DNA of 64,000 nucleotides, from NCBI RefSeq assembly GCF_030272615.1, contig NC_081406.1:267521692-267585691 (forward strand), given 5' to 3'. Position 1 is the first letter of the stretch. Each line of letters opens with the position of its first letter. This stretch comes from Cryptomeria japonica. Taxonomy: Eukaryota > Streptophyta > Pinopsida > Cupressales > Cupressaceae. A program made the translations under genes and the position numbers. A model generated the notes under the pieces. That model saw only the letters and a program-made list of their open reading frames with translations. It had not been told where the DNA came from and did no database searches. Below, in pieces: positions 35,416 through 47,400 of this stretch.

Positions 35416-36070
35416 AGGAATTTTGTCAGATGTAGTTGCAACTACACAAAATGGATTTGTTGAGAAGGCTTTAGAAACTTTCAAGCAAATGCAATCAGTA
35501 GGTGTAAAGCCAAATTCCACGACCATTGCTACTATCCTCCCTACCTATGCCAAAATGGGAGATTTGGAATAGGGTATGGACATTCATCGAAGCATAAAGG
35601 ATAGAGAGATTTTGTTAGATGTTGTAGTTGTAACTGCCTTGGTAGACATGTATGCAAAATGTGGAAGCATAGACAAGGCACATGAACTATTTGATAGAAT
35701 GCCTGAAAGAAATGTTTTCTTGTGGACTGCAACAATTGCTGGATATGCACAAAATGGATTTGTCGAAAAGGCTTTAGACACTTTCAAGCAAATGAAATTG
35801 GAAGGCATAAAGCCAAATTCCACAACCTTTGCCAGCATCCTCCCTGCGTGTGCAAAAATGGGAGCTTTGGAACAGGGTATGGACATCCATCAAAGCATAA
35901 CAGATAGAGGAATTTTGTTAGTTGTTGTAATTGCAAATGCCCTGCTTGACATGAATGCAAAATGTGGAAACATGGACAAGGCTCATGAATTGTTTGATAC
36001 GATGCCACAAAGAGATGTGATCTCATGTGAACAATCAACACGCGCGTATACGGGAGGAAGGGATTGCTGA
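35330..36070 (+). pseudogene. Captured PPR (PLS class) gene fragment
   Basis: The frame reads through at least two repeat sets: NALLDMNAKCGNMDKAHELF, ALVDMYAKCGSIDKAHELFD, MPERNVFLWTATIAGYAQNG, and KALDTFKQMKLEGIKPNSTTF. These L, S and P motifs are typical of organelle RNA-editing or processing factors of land plants. The 5' edge begins after a CTTTAG that may be an old splice acceptor. An in-frame TAG at 35570 replaces the Gln seen in the equivalent ALEQGMDIH of the next repeat. An earlier repeat has lost roughly 45 codons in frame (VVATTQNGF). No N-terminal targeting part and no E or DYW domain are present. The fragment sits inside the CACTA element and is cargo, not a working gene. Confidence 0.88.
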
Positions 36071-36487
36071 TACAAAATTGAACGCTCACTCCTCAATCAC
36101 AATTCTATGGTTTTACGAGATTAAACTAGGACAATTAACCACCACATGTATATTTTTTGCAACATGAAATTAAAAATTAGGGCAATTTGAATCTACCTCC
36201 TACGTGGGATTGCCTTCGACGCGGGTTTGATGTTCTTGGGGGTTGAAGTCACCACGGATGCCTACGCGGGATTGCAATTCACAAATGAATTCCCCGCCTC
36301 TTTTTTTATTTTTGTGATGGCCGCTGTTGTTGAAATTACAACGAACTTGAGCACTTTTTTGAAAAAAAAAAATTCTCATTGCTAGTGCCTTCTTCATCAA
36401 AACCAAATGGGTAATTTCCATCGGAATTACGATGAATGCAGACATTTTTTCAAAAAAATTAAATTTGGCCACAATATACCTTCTTCA
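36071..36487. other. Right subterminal region of the CACTA element
   Basis: Short words such as CTACGTGGGATTGC and CTACGCGGGATTGC repeat at about 36200 and 36263. It lacks the GCGAAAAGG array of the left end. No gene is present. Confidence 0.6.
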
Positions 36488-36528
36488 TCGGAAACCTCAG
36501 TCGAAAATCTAGTCCAAATGTATTAGTG
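36488..36528 (-). repeat. Right terminal inverted repeat of the CACTA element
   Basis: It ends CCAAATGTATTAGTG and is followed by AAA, pairing with the left end at 19730. Confidence 0.92.
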
Positions 36529-37212
36529 AAAAGAAGAGGCAATCTTCAAATAGAAAGAGAGAAAAGAAGGATCACAAACTCCTCTAAGGAGAGATTATTC
36601 ATAAAAGACGTACCGTTTCAAATAAAGAATATGTCCTAACCAAGGAACAAACATGTGCTTGCATGAAGGATAATCCCATGCAAGAAAGGACATCAAGTTA
36701 TGAATAATGTAATCCATAAAGAAAATAGTGAATCCTTAGAAAGAAGAAAGATAATATTCTTTCCCCCAAGCATAGAGACAAGAATAAATATAATATTATG
36801 TTGCTTACTAAGTATGATTGCACTTTAAAATGTACTATCATGAATGAAAATGAGCCCCAATTTGTGGGCTACCATTGTCACATAATGATGAGCAACATAA
36901 TAGCCACTAATGTTATTTAAATATATGATAGTTTGGATAAAGGATTTGAATATTAAATGTTAAATTCTCTACCATCAATGAAAGAAAAAACATGTATAAG
37001 ATGATAAGTATTAAATATTTTGATAAAGAAAGTAGTTTGTAGGAGAAAAATAGGCCACTAAGTCATGCTCCTCTTGCACACAAATTTAATCATACATAAA
37101 AGAAACCTTAGGAGAGGGAGAAGCATAATTCATTAGAGCCTTATTTCTATAAGAAGGTAAAGCCTCATAAGTGGGTTTGTAAATCTCTTGGGGAGATTCA
37201 TAAAGAGACTTC
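36529..37212 (-). other. G1 interior resumed, no gene
   Basis: 36581-36720 is a diverged copy of 19596-19729. The remainder is AT-rich with no domain. Confidence 0.6.
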
Positions 37213-38640
37213 TCAACCACCATAATTCCTTATGAGTGGGGTGAGTGTTGAGAGATATAAAGAATGATTTGATTGAAAGAAAATCATCATCACTACTAAA
37301 TATAACATTAACATTGAGAGATGGTCTTTTAGATCTTTGGTGGGCTTTGAAGGATTATATCCAAGTCCAATTGTGGCTTCGCGTATGCTATTTTCTAAAG
37401 GAACCTCAATCCCTTGTTCATTTATGCCACAATTGTTGTCATTATATCCACTCTTACCTAAGATGTGAAAACCTGGACCATAAAGGGATGCCATATCGGA
37501 AAGAGATGGTGGGGTCTCAAAGGACTCAATGCCATAATTAGATGAATAAGAAGAATATTCTGAAGAATTATTTGAATTAAAAGCAACCACAAAATTGGTA
37601 GTTAATTGTTTAAACAAAATGTGTTGATTTTTAGATTCATCCATGCCTTTCTCCTTTTTAGGCTTAAATTCTCTTGGAGGGATTTTATATTCTCCTATAA
37701 AGGTAGGTGTAAAATCTAAGGACCCCCAATCATCTTCTAGGAGTACTCTTTCTAGTGAGAAAGTATCTTGAGGGGATGGTCATTCAGTGTGAATGGAAGA
37801 AGAATCAGGAGTACTTGAAGTAGGCATAGTTGAAGATGTAAGAGTATTTGAAGAAGAATTAAAAGTAGTGGAATAAGAAGATGAGGTTTGCAACAAATCT
37901 TGTAAATTGGTATCAAGAAACAAAGTATACATCTTATTGTTGTGAATAAATTTGAGGCTACGATGAAGAGTAGAAGGGACAACTTGCATACTATGAATCC
38001 ATGGTCATCCCAACAAAATATTGTAGGTCAAACTATCAGGCATGACATGAATAGGTGTTGGTAAAATAACATGTCCTACCTTGATAGGTAAGGTTATAAT
38101 ACCTAATGAAGACCTAGCAACATTATCAAAGCCATGAATCGTAAGAGAATTTGGTTTAATAAGAGATGTGTCCACCTTGATCTTATGTAATAGATTAACA
38201 CTAAAAACATTAAGGCCAGAGCCATTGTCAACAAGGGTTCATCTTATACAATTACCATTAATAAAGACAACAATAATAAGATGATCATATTAATGTTGGA
38301 CTTCATGAGAAGGCAACTCATCTTATGTGAATACAATTTGAGTTGTGGGTGTCATCATGGAGTCAATCAAAGAAGCCATATTATTAGGTGTCATTGCGGG
38401 TGGGACATATAAAGTTTTTAAAACATCTTGTAACATTCTATAATGCATGGATGAAGTTTGAATTAGATCCCAAAGGGAAATCTTGGCATGAGTAGCTCTA
38501 AGTTGTTCAATAAGATCATACTCCTTACTAAGAGTTTGTGATATACGAGGTGCTGGTGGAAGAATAGGTTGAGAAGTAGGAAGTGAAGAAGGGATAACTG
38601 GAGGAAGATTAGGTTGCCTATTGTTTCGCGTATTATATGT
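37213..38640 (-). pseudogene. G1 gag-end and retropepsin region
   Basis: Reading down from 38640, the translation shows LIEQLRATHAKISLWDLIQTS, LKTLYVPPAMTP and DELPSHEVQH. The retropepsin core follows: LVDNGSGLNVFSVNLLHKI with the catalytic Asp in a D-N-G context, LPIKVGHVILPTPIHVMP, then PWIHSMQVVPSTLH. This order is characteristic of Tat/Athila-type plant gypsy polyproteins. A downstream ORF (37644-37213) has GLGYNPSK, the G-patch-like remnant that often follows the protease in these elements. At least three stops interrupt the frame. RT does not follow. Confidence 0.82.
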
Positions 38641-39975
38641 GTGGGCATATAATTGTAACTCTCTCAGGTTATTTGTTTACAATATTCATAAGGACTCTTA
38701 GTGGGATATCCTCCTTGCACAATAATAACTGGTTTGTTAGGAGTGTAAAAGGAATCATTATTATAACCACCTTGAACCACACGGAGAGGCTTGTTAAGAG
38801 GTTGAGAATTTGGAGAAGGAATAGCACCTTGAACCATGAAAATAGGTTTATTAGATGTTTCATAACCATTCACATGTATCATATTGATTGAAGAAGGTCT
38901 AGTAGAGATAAAATAATGAGGTGGTTCATAAAAAGGATTATCAACCTTAAACATTTCTTCATGAATAGGTTTTTATTTGGATTGGATGAAAGGGAAATCC
39001 TCATAGAAAGGATTATTAAGTATATCAAGCCCTTGTGACCTAAGATCATTCTCTTGTTCCAAAGTATCCTTAAAAGGGGTGTACATTTTAGGAGAAGGAT
39101 CAACATCATTCATATGATGGGAATTATTGATTGAATTGTTGATAGTCTCTTCTTGCACTAAAATGTTATCATGGATAAGATCAATTTTGGGAGATGGAAT
39201 AGGAGTTGATAGTAATGCTTCATCCCTAGAGGGAAGGTTATTGAAAGAAGGTATAATGTGACTAAGAAAGGTAGCTATAATATCTTCCTCTATTGTAAAG
39301 GATCCACATGGGGAAGGTACAGTCTAGGAGAAGGATCAACATTACTCTTCAAAGATTCATGCTTGAGAGGAAGATCTTTGAAGAAAAAAATCTTTTCTTG
39401 AACTAGGGCATCCTCATGAGTAAAGACAATTTGGAGAGGGGAAGTGTTATTTAGGATTCGGTCAATCATATCACCCTCTTTTACCTTAATATTTTCTTTC
39501 ACCAAGGTACTCTCATCGGGGAGAAAAAAATTAAGAGAACAATCAATGTCATAATCCAATGGTTCATCCCAAATAGGGAGATCATGGGGAGGAGTGTTAA
39601 AAATATTTTCTTGCACAATGTTGTCCTGATGGGGAGGGCCAATTTCGGAGAGGGAATAACACTATCTATTATTGCTTCATCTCTAGGGGGAAGATCATGA
39701 AAAGAAGGTATGGTATTGCTAGGAAAAGTAGCCATAATATCATCCTCTTGCACCAAATAATCCTTATGAGGGAGGTAATTTTTAGGAGAAGAAGGAACAC
39801 AATTCTCCAAAGATTCATCTTTAGGAGGGAGATCTTTGAAAGAAGTGTCCATATTCACTTTTTGCACCAATGTGCCCTCATTAATGAAATCAATTTTGGG
39901 AGAGGGTAAATTATAGCTATGAATAAAAGGGAGAACTAAATTATCATCATATGCATGAAAGGGAACATCATGCAC
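38641..39975 (-). pseudogene. G1 repeat-rich ORF upstream of protease
   Basis: Open frames 39975-39499, 39616-39290, 39158-38973 and 38954-38664 read as one frameshifted polypeptide. It has two repeat types. Four or more units of about 40-70 residues carry DLPPRDE or LPPKDESLE, then PSPK.YLPH.D.LVQE. Further on are three units NKP(V/L/I)..VQG(G/A)(Y/I). Asp/Pro/Ser-rich composition and no catalytic residues are seen. It occupies the place of gag. I do not recognise a family; it may be a spacer or capsid-associated region of the element polyprotein. Confidence 0.55.
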
Positions 39976-39989
39976 ACATTTAATGTAAC

Positions 39990-40852
39990 TTGAAATTTAA
40001 TTAGCAAAATAAGATAAGAACCCCATATGCACTTATGATCAAACAATAAACTCATATGTCATTTAACCACAATAATGTTCACCCCATACATGCATGGAAA
40101 ATTGAATAAAAGAGGGAAAATTGCAATTTTGAAATTTGAAACTTGCAAAATAATTGAATAATGAAAATTTTTAGAAAAAATGATTATTCAATTAAATAAG
40201 CAAAGAATAATTTAATTTTAAAAATTAGGGCTTTGTGAAAATAACCTCTTAATTTTAAAATTAAAATTTAAAATTATCCAAAGGAAATTTAAATTTAAAA
40301 TCAGGGCCTTGTAAAAAGAACCTCTTAATTTTAAAATTAGATCTAAGGTTGAAATTGAAATGATTACTCCAAAATTGGGCAACCCACAAGGTTAATTTAA
40401 ATTTAAAAATTAGGACTCTTTTAATTAACCACTTAATTTTAAAATTTAAATTTGAAATTTGATCCAAGATTGCAATTTTGAATTTGAGGTAGCTCTAAAA
40501 TGATAAATTCAAAATTTAAACAACCCACAAGCTCAATTTTTAATTTTTTAATTTTATTTTTAAAATTAGGATTTTTGAAATTAACCACTTAATTTTAAAA
40601 TTGGAATTTGAAATTAAACTTGTAGATGAAAATTTTGAATTTTGAAATTGAAAAACACTCAGATCTAAAATAATTAATCCAAACTAAGCAATTCACATGC
40701 TCAATTTTGAATTTAAAAATTAGGATTTTTCGTGAAATTAACCTCTACATTTTAAAAATTTGCAAGGAAATCAAACTTGTAAATGAAAACTTGAATTTTA
40801 AATTGCATAAACACTCATATCTGAGAACATAAATCTGAATTAAAGGTGTAAG
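39990..40852 (-). other. G1 leader, AT-rich repeats
   Basis: Diverged repeats of the form AAATTAGGR.TTTTTGAAATTAACC...TTAATTTTAAAATT recur near 40228, 40300, 40406, 40566 and 40722. Likely the 5' untranslated leader of G1. No gene. Confidence 0.6.
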
Positions 40853-40868
40853 GAGTTGGGTTCACCAA
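40853..40868 (-). other. Primer-binding-site-like sequence of G1
   Basis: On the minus strand TGGTGAACCCAACTCC begins two to three bases after the LTR end. The tRNA is not assigned. Confidence 0.55.
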
Positions 40869-40870
40869 AA

Positions 40871-42015
40871 CGTAATGTGGAAAAATTTCCTAGGGTTTCC
40901 ACCCAAGAAATGGAAGCCACTAGATTTTTCACTTAGGGACATTACATTCAAAAGAGGATGCAAAATTCACTAGATCCACTCATAAATCAGATCAAGACTA
41001 AATGCTAAGTGAATTTGGATTGAATGCGTGTTCCTCTTTTGTGAGTTGAATTGCTAAATTAGGGTAAAATATTGAAAAGTGGGTGTAAAAGCATGAAAAC
41101 AACAAGCTATGGATGAGGGATTTTCGCATGCACCTAGATCTGATTAATGTAAGCTGAATCGGACCCACTCCTCAAAATTCCCCAAAAAGTATCAGGACCA
41201 TGGTGTATCACATCAGTCCTTCAAACTTTTTGCATGCCAAAGGGGGATGATTCATTTTTGTGAATAAAGCTTAATATGAAGAGTACAACTCCGTACCTAT
41301 TTCTTACACACAAAAAGAAGGGAAATATGTTGGGATTAGGGGTTTGCCTAAGTCAAACCTTGGTTTAGAAATTAACCTTGGGTGAAATATTTCAAAGGCT
41401 TGAAATAAATAATGGAAAGGTATACCTCAGATCTACAATGACTATTAATCATGCTTTGCTTCTTGAATGTAATCGCATATGTTGTATGAAATGGCATGAA
41501 CATGAAAAACCCTATCACACATACACACATGCTTGCAAATGAATGATGAAATTTTTCTCCACAATGGTTGAATGAAAATGGTTGATGTAGACTTGATGAA
41601 TGCTTGAAGAGATTTCACATGACCTGCACTTTCACTCCAAAAGAGGCTCCTTCAATTGCTTGTTGACGTGGATTATTCAAATGAGGAAAGGAAATGCTAT
41701 ATGTATGAAATCCTAACATTGTTTTTGATCATAGGTCGACCTAGAAATGATATATTTTTCACAAAAAGTTGGGTTTGAACATTATAATACCGCCAAATCA
41801 TGATCCGGAATTTTGGGGAGAGAAAGTGGGGACCAATGTGAATCACATCGATCCGACCAACTTTTTTCCAGTTTTTTAGGGATGCAAGATATTGTGATTA
41901 TAAGGTGATTCCCTAGTGGGTGCGATGATTAAATATGTTTATATATGCGAAATTGGGCCTTGAAGGTCGAAATAGGACATAATTAGGGTTTTTGATGAAT
42001 TAATTAATTGAAGGA
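40871..42015 (-). repeat. 5' LTR of G1, truncated by G2 insertion
   Basis: It aligns with 16443-17556 (for example CCTAGGGTTTCCACCCAAGA and GGACATAATTAGGGTTTTTG in both). The final CA of the LTR (minus strand) is mutated to CG. It is cut at 42015. Confidence 0.9.
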
Positions 42016-43148
42016 TGTGTATTTAAAAAGTGTGTTAATCATAAAGCAAAGCAAACAACACATAGACAAAATAACATTAAACTAGGAAGCATATAAAATG
42101 AACAAATACAAACAAATCCTTAGCCCCCTTTGAGATGTTCCATCTTCCTCTTTTTTTGAGGAGCTTGAAGGGGTATGTAGGTGGCTCTCAACAAGAAATG
42201 ACCTCGAAAGTGACAACTCAAAAGTTCAGTAGCTACATGATCATCATTATGCAAGATTATGGCTATGATGGTTTGATGCAAGATTAAAGTTAGGATGATT
42301 ATTCTAAAATGCTCAAAAGAACCTAGATTATCATGAATATGATGATTAAACTATGCTAAACATGCTAAAGTGACCTAATTGCTAAATATGCTAAATGATT
42401 AAGAGATGTAATTGAACTATAATAACAATACAAAAAGCTAGAATGCAAGGGATGTTATTGCTCCAAATAAGGGATATTTATAGGAATTCCTAGGCCAAGG
42501 CTGAGGTGGTAGAAATCAATGGTCAGGATTTGATCTGGAGATATCAAGGGTTGAGACTAGGGAAGTTGGAGAAAAGGTTGGAGGGAGGGACACATGTCAT
42601 CTATGTGGTGACAAGTGTCAAGGAATTTTTCTCATGAGAGAGCAAGTGTCCAAGGGGAGAAGACATGTTCCAAAGGTGCCATGTGTCTCCAAGAGGGAAT
42701 ATCCAACCCACAAGAGGTTAGGATAAGGAGGTTAGGACGTGCAAGAAGGGATAGGGTTAGTTAGACCTAGGATTAGACTGAATGGGTTAGGTTAGAAGGT
42801 GGTTAGGCTAGATGGTTAGAAGTTAGGACACGTGCCCAATTTGAGTTTAGAAATTCAAATAAAATGGAATTTGATAATTAAACTCAACAAATCATGAATT
42901 TGTTAATTTAATCATGGGATTAGAAGAATTGAATTAAATGGGGGGAATTAATTAGTTAATTTAGATTAATTAATCAAAAGGGGGGATATGAAATGAAATA
43001 CATAAATAAATCATTTAGATTTATTTACAAGTAGATGAATTTAGGGGAATTAATTAAATCATTGTGAATTTAATCAATTGGGAAGGGTTATTAATTAAAT
43101 AACTGCGTATTTAGTGAATTATCTCCAGACCAATTTTAGGTGTATACA
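42016..43148 (-). repeat. 3' LTR of G2 (1133 bp)
   Basis: On the minus strand it starts TGTATACACCTAAAATTGG directly after the polypurine tract and ends AATACACA at the G1 junction. The first 17 bases are close to the start of the E1 LTR (TGTAGACACCTAAAATT). Confidence 0.85.
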
Positions 43149-43166
43149 TTTTTCCCCTCTTTGAAG
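43149..43166 (-). other. Polypurine tract of G2
   Basis: Minus strand CTTCAAAGAGGGGAAAAA adjoins the LTR start. It is almost identical to the E1 tract. Confidence 0.85.
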
Positions 43167-44147
43167 TGATGTGTGACGATGCATTGGTTCAAAGAAAAAT
43201 ATTGTTTTGATGTAGATATGATTTGATATGATGTCCCAGACACTAATTTGATAGATAATGATGCGAGGATTCCCCCTCGGGAGATGAATCATATAATTTT
43301 CAAATTTTGTATGATTTTTCATAATTTTTTGGATTGTTTGGATTTTGAAAAATTGATTTCCTGATAAAATTATTTGATTTCCTTACAACTTTGGTTGATG
43401 AAAATGTCAGTTCTTTGATTTCTCTGATGTTTTTCTTGATGTTATGATTGATAGAGTTTGATTGACCTCTTGATCAATGAGGGTCAATGATATAAACTTA
43501 AGATTGGATAGACTAGATGCGTGACCTCATGATGAATGGGCATCACTAATGGGTGCACAAAGAGATTGATGGAAATCTCAAGTGAGCGGATATGATAGCA
43601 TATCAATTGATCAAAGCGATTGATTGGATAAAGAACTGACATTTTATTGATATCATGTTGCAAGAAGATTTAGATGTATTGATTCATCTAGGGGGTTAGC
43701 ATTGCCTAGGTTCATAGGCTTTGAATATGTTGATGTATACATTCTCCTTATGAGATTCAATGATTCATTTTTGAGATGTACCTTTTATATGCAGTTGACA
43801 TCATTGTACACTTTATTGATGAGACATTGATGATTCCTGCGATGTATTATTGTGATGTATCTCAGATATTTTTTGAGATCATTGTACCTTGGACATCGAT
43901 TTGTTTTTATTATATGAGATGTAGCTAATTTTATGTGCTCTATATGTTTCATGAGATTATGGATGTACTTTCCTATATGATGTATGCATTTACTTGATAT
44001 ATGATTATGCATTCTATATGATGGATGTATGTAGTTATGTACATGATGTATGTTTTATTTTCCATATGATGATGCAGTTTATGAGGTTGATTTCTGATTA
44101 TATAAAATGCATGATGGATCTTTCTATGTTGATGTATGATTATGAAT
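43167..44147 (-). other. G2 3' untranslated region (first part)
   Basis: ATG/GATGTAT-rich, AT-rich sequence with no coding domain. Interrupted at 44148 by element C3. Confidence 0.6.
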
Positions 44148-44476
44148 TGTTAGAGTTATCTTTTATTAGCTAATAATTATTTATTTAATTATTAGTCTAT
44201 TATACTCTACGCTTAAGCTTAACTTAGGAATCTTATAATTCTTCAGGGTTTTCACCTTTAGGGTTTCAAGTATCCTTTTATAAGGATTCTCTCTTTGTAT
44301 TTTTATAACAACTATAATTATTGAATTGCATTCTTGTTGCATAATCAATATGACTCCTCTTTTCTGGATCTCTGAATTCTGACCTCCATAGCTTTTTTGC
44401 TTCTCTCCTTCTATGACAAGTTTGCATGTAGGTGATCTTTGGGAGTTGTAGAGTTGATTTTTCCTCAACTCCAACA
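44148..44476 (+). repeat. 5' LTR of C3
   Basis: It starts TGTTAGAGTTATCTTTTATT and ends CTCCAACA. It contains AGGGTTTTCACC and TCCTTTTATAAGGATTC, the latter a possible promoter-region hairpin with a TATAA core near 44277. Confidence 0.95.
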
Positions 44477-44489
44477 TGGTATCAGAGCC
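44477..44489 (+). other. iMet primer binding site of C3
   Basis: TGGTATCAGAGCC directly follows the LTR. This is the standard plant initiator-tRNA site of copia elements. Confidence 0.95.
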
Positions 44490-47400
44490 TACATTTGCTA
44501 CTACTTGTTCTTGATTTTTTCAGAAGATTTCTCGGAGGAGGGTTTCAAGTTTTTTCAGAGTTTTTTTATTGGATTTGGGGTAGCTTTTTTTTTTTTTTTT
44601 GCTCAAACGAACCTCACCATTGAGCTCAGAACGCCCAAAAACCCCCCATTTCCATATAAAATTTGTCAAATTTTGACAAATTTGGGTTCTGGACATTTTT
44701 TTGGGGTTTGATTTTTTGGCACAAATTTTGAAGAAATTCATTAGAAAAATCATTAAAAATTTTTAGAGTAGTTTGGGCCGAAAAAAGACCTCATCGTTGG
44801 CTTCCAAAGGGCATTTCTAGTCATTTTGAAATATAATTCGACCTATTTCGGTGACAAGGGCATTTGAGCCATGATTTTTTCATTGGCACACTTTACGAGG
44901 CACAAAAATCCATAAGGCTATACCTGCAAATGCATCAGAAAATTTTTGTCAAAAAAAATAAAAATAAAAATTTTTGTCAAAAAAAATAAAAATAAAATTT
45001 TTTGTTTATTTTTTTATTCTCTTTATGCCCTAAAAGAGGGTTTTGTTTTCTTTTGGCTGTAACTTGGTCATACGGAGGCGCTTTTTCAAAAACCTTATAT
45101 CGTCAGAAAGCTCTTTCCAAGCTCTATCCAAATCTGGAGGCTTTAACTTTTTTTCTTTTCTTTTTTGATGATGTTTTTTCTGTCAAAGCCAGAGGTTCAT
45201 TTTTGCACTCTGGGAGACATAACTTGAGCATCTGAACTCCGTTTTTAAAAAACTTTATATCGTTGGAAAGATTGTTCTTTGTGATTTCCATTCATATGAG
45301 TTTTCTTTCCAGATTATGCTCCAGGTATATTTTATTCAATTTTTTGCTTTCCAACATTGTGGTGAATATCTTGGATGTTTTAGGTCCTGGGATCTCTTTC
45401 TTTGAGTAAGATGTCTCATCTTTGGTTGTTCTTTCTGTTTCCAGTCTTCTATCTCTTCTTATCATTGTAGCATTTTATTTATGCAAACACACTGAGATAA
45501 AGTGCCACCATGCATTGTATACTTGGGATCTTGCACATCTTGTGCCTTATTGTACATGCACTACTTATAAAGTGCCATGGGGGGGTTGATGTTTGCCTTT
45601 GTTTGCCATCTACATGTGTCACGTGAGTGTTCCTTTCACGATATTAGCCTCATGATGTGTGTCAAGTGAGTGTTCCTTCCATGACACTATGCACTTTCTC
45701 TGCACCTTCGATATTCCTGGTTCTTCGTCATGCAGTTTGATAGGGAGGTTGCTAGGTAAGTGCTCAAAAGGCCAATTTTGGTCAAAAAGGTACAATAGGA
45801 AACAAAAATTCTTGTTTATGTTTGCTCCTTATATTTTCAATATCAAGATTAGTTACAATTGATAGACCTCTCTACAAGGCTTCACCACCAACCTCCCTTT
45901 TTGGGTGAAAGCTCACACCCTTGCTCAAACTTACTCCAATTCCCCACTTCACCCATCTACACATTTTCAATTCCCAGTTCTTTTGACATTCAACTTACTT
46001 TTTTTAGTGTGCATTAGGAAAATTCCAACATGGTCATGTGGGAGCAACAAGGTTTACTCAAAATTTGACAACCAACTTAGTTTAAGGCTCATAGCCTTTG
46101 GCTTGCTCAATTCACCAACCAAGGGTCAAAACCTCCAAATGAGACTATACACTATCCAAGGTCCAAAATGTCACTTGTTTTACTATTTTAGGAAGATCTC
46201 ACAAAGTTTCATAAGTTCCAAACTCCTCTATGTAATCGGGTTGATGCTTTTTGGTTAAAACAGTCAAAACGGGATACTAGCCCGTGGAGGCCTAATTGGC
46301 CTAGTTTTGCTCACCCTACCCAATGATGAGCTTCTTGACCATGGGAGATGATTTGGATAGTGAGGAATAAGTCATAGCAAAGAGATTTTTGTGGGTTTGG
46401 GCTCAAAGAAGTGGTTTTACTGTCTAACCTCATTTTTAGGTATGAATGTAGGGTTTTGGAGGGTTTTGGAGTATAACCACTATGTTTGCATCCTTGTTCA
46501 CCAATACAAGTGCCTAGATCTTAATAGAGCCTTTGTCATAAATGAAACATGTGTTTCCTTCCTCTGTCATACAAAAATTATGCCAAACGCTTGGAAACAA
46601 ACTGAGAAAAGAAGCAAAAATGCTACTGTTACTGTCAAAACATTGCCCTTTACCAATCAACTGCTACTACATCTTTGGGCCTACATAACAAGGAGTTTTA
46701 ACTAGAAATCTACCTTAATAAGGTCTGAAACACATAAATTAAATCTCCTATTACATTTCCTTCACAGTTACAAGGCTTGGATAATGCTCTTGAAGCATTC
46801 CTTGAGCCATTTGACAAAACAAATCACAAAAACAGTGAACTTGCTGCCAATTACAAAAACTAATAAAACTTGCAAATTACAAAATTTTCAACTATTAAAT
46901 TTGAATCAAGATAAAATTAACACTTCTCAGACCTCTTTCTTAGCAACCTTAACACTTCAATGCATTTTAATTACAAGAATTTGAGTTTTCAAGAAGGATA
47001 TTAGTCAAGTTCCAAAACTTGTCTAATCTTCACTCAAATTTGTCCTCCAAGCATAATTCTGACTCAAAAAGAAACATATGTACAATTTACATGCACAAAC
47101 CAACTTGAACCAATCCATTTGGTGGGAGCCTAGGCCTGGATTAGTCAATTTGTGGCATTTTGAAACCTCAAACCCTTGACAGGGCAGTGAGCACACAGAA
47201 TGAGAGGATTTTTATTTCACCAACTTGCAAAAAGGAAAACCAGTGCAATGATCAATTGAATAGCATTGGGAAACCAATATGTACACTTGCCAAAAGGTAC
47301 AGTATGGACCAGATGGGCTATAGTGTGGACTGCTGCTCTAAAGGAGAGAAAAACACATTAAAAGCCAAAAATTTGCACTTCTTTATTGAAAAAAACTTTG

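Larger units (their letters stand above)
19730..36528 (-). mobile_element. CACTA (En/Spm, CMC) DNA transposon, 16.8 kb
   Basis: The ends are CACTAGTACATT on the left and, inverted, CACTAATACATT on the right. They are flanked by AAA on both sides, fitting the 3-bp target duplication of this superfamily. Similarity between the two ends continues inward (for example GTAATTCCGATG near 19930 and its inverse near 36420). The element contains minus-strand TnpD-like and TnpA-like genes, a large plus-strand cargo ORF, a left subterminal repeat array, and a captured PPR/viral-fragment segment near the right end. The transposase genes carry stops, so this copy would need help to move. It is inserted in the interior of G1. 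Confidence 0.93.
16443..42015 (-). mobile_element. Tat-like gypsy element G1, split by a CACTA transposon and truncated by G2
   Basis: Two direct LTR copies (16443-18059 complete; 40871-42015 cut off) enclose, on the minus strand, a primer site, an AT-rich leader, a repeat-rich ORF, a gag-end/protease region and a polypurine tract. The real interior is 18060-19729 plus 36529-40870; the 16.8 kb between is a CACTA insertion. No RT, RNase H or integrase is found, so G1 is non-autonomous or was internally deleted. The right LTR stops at 42015, where G2 starts; the intact LTR copy shows the expected continuation GAAGGAATAACAAGG. Confidence 0.85.

Noticed and set aside
35330-36070. A functional PPR gene
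   Set aside because: It is a fragment without start, targeting region or C-terminal domain. It has an in-frame TAG and an internal deletion, and it lies inside a transposon.
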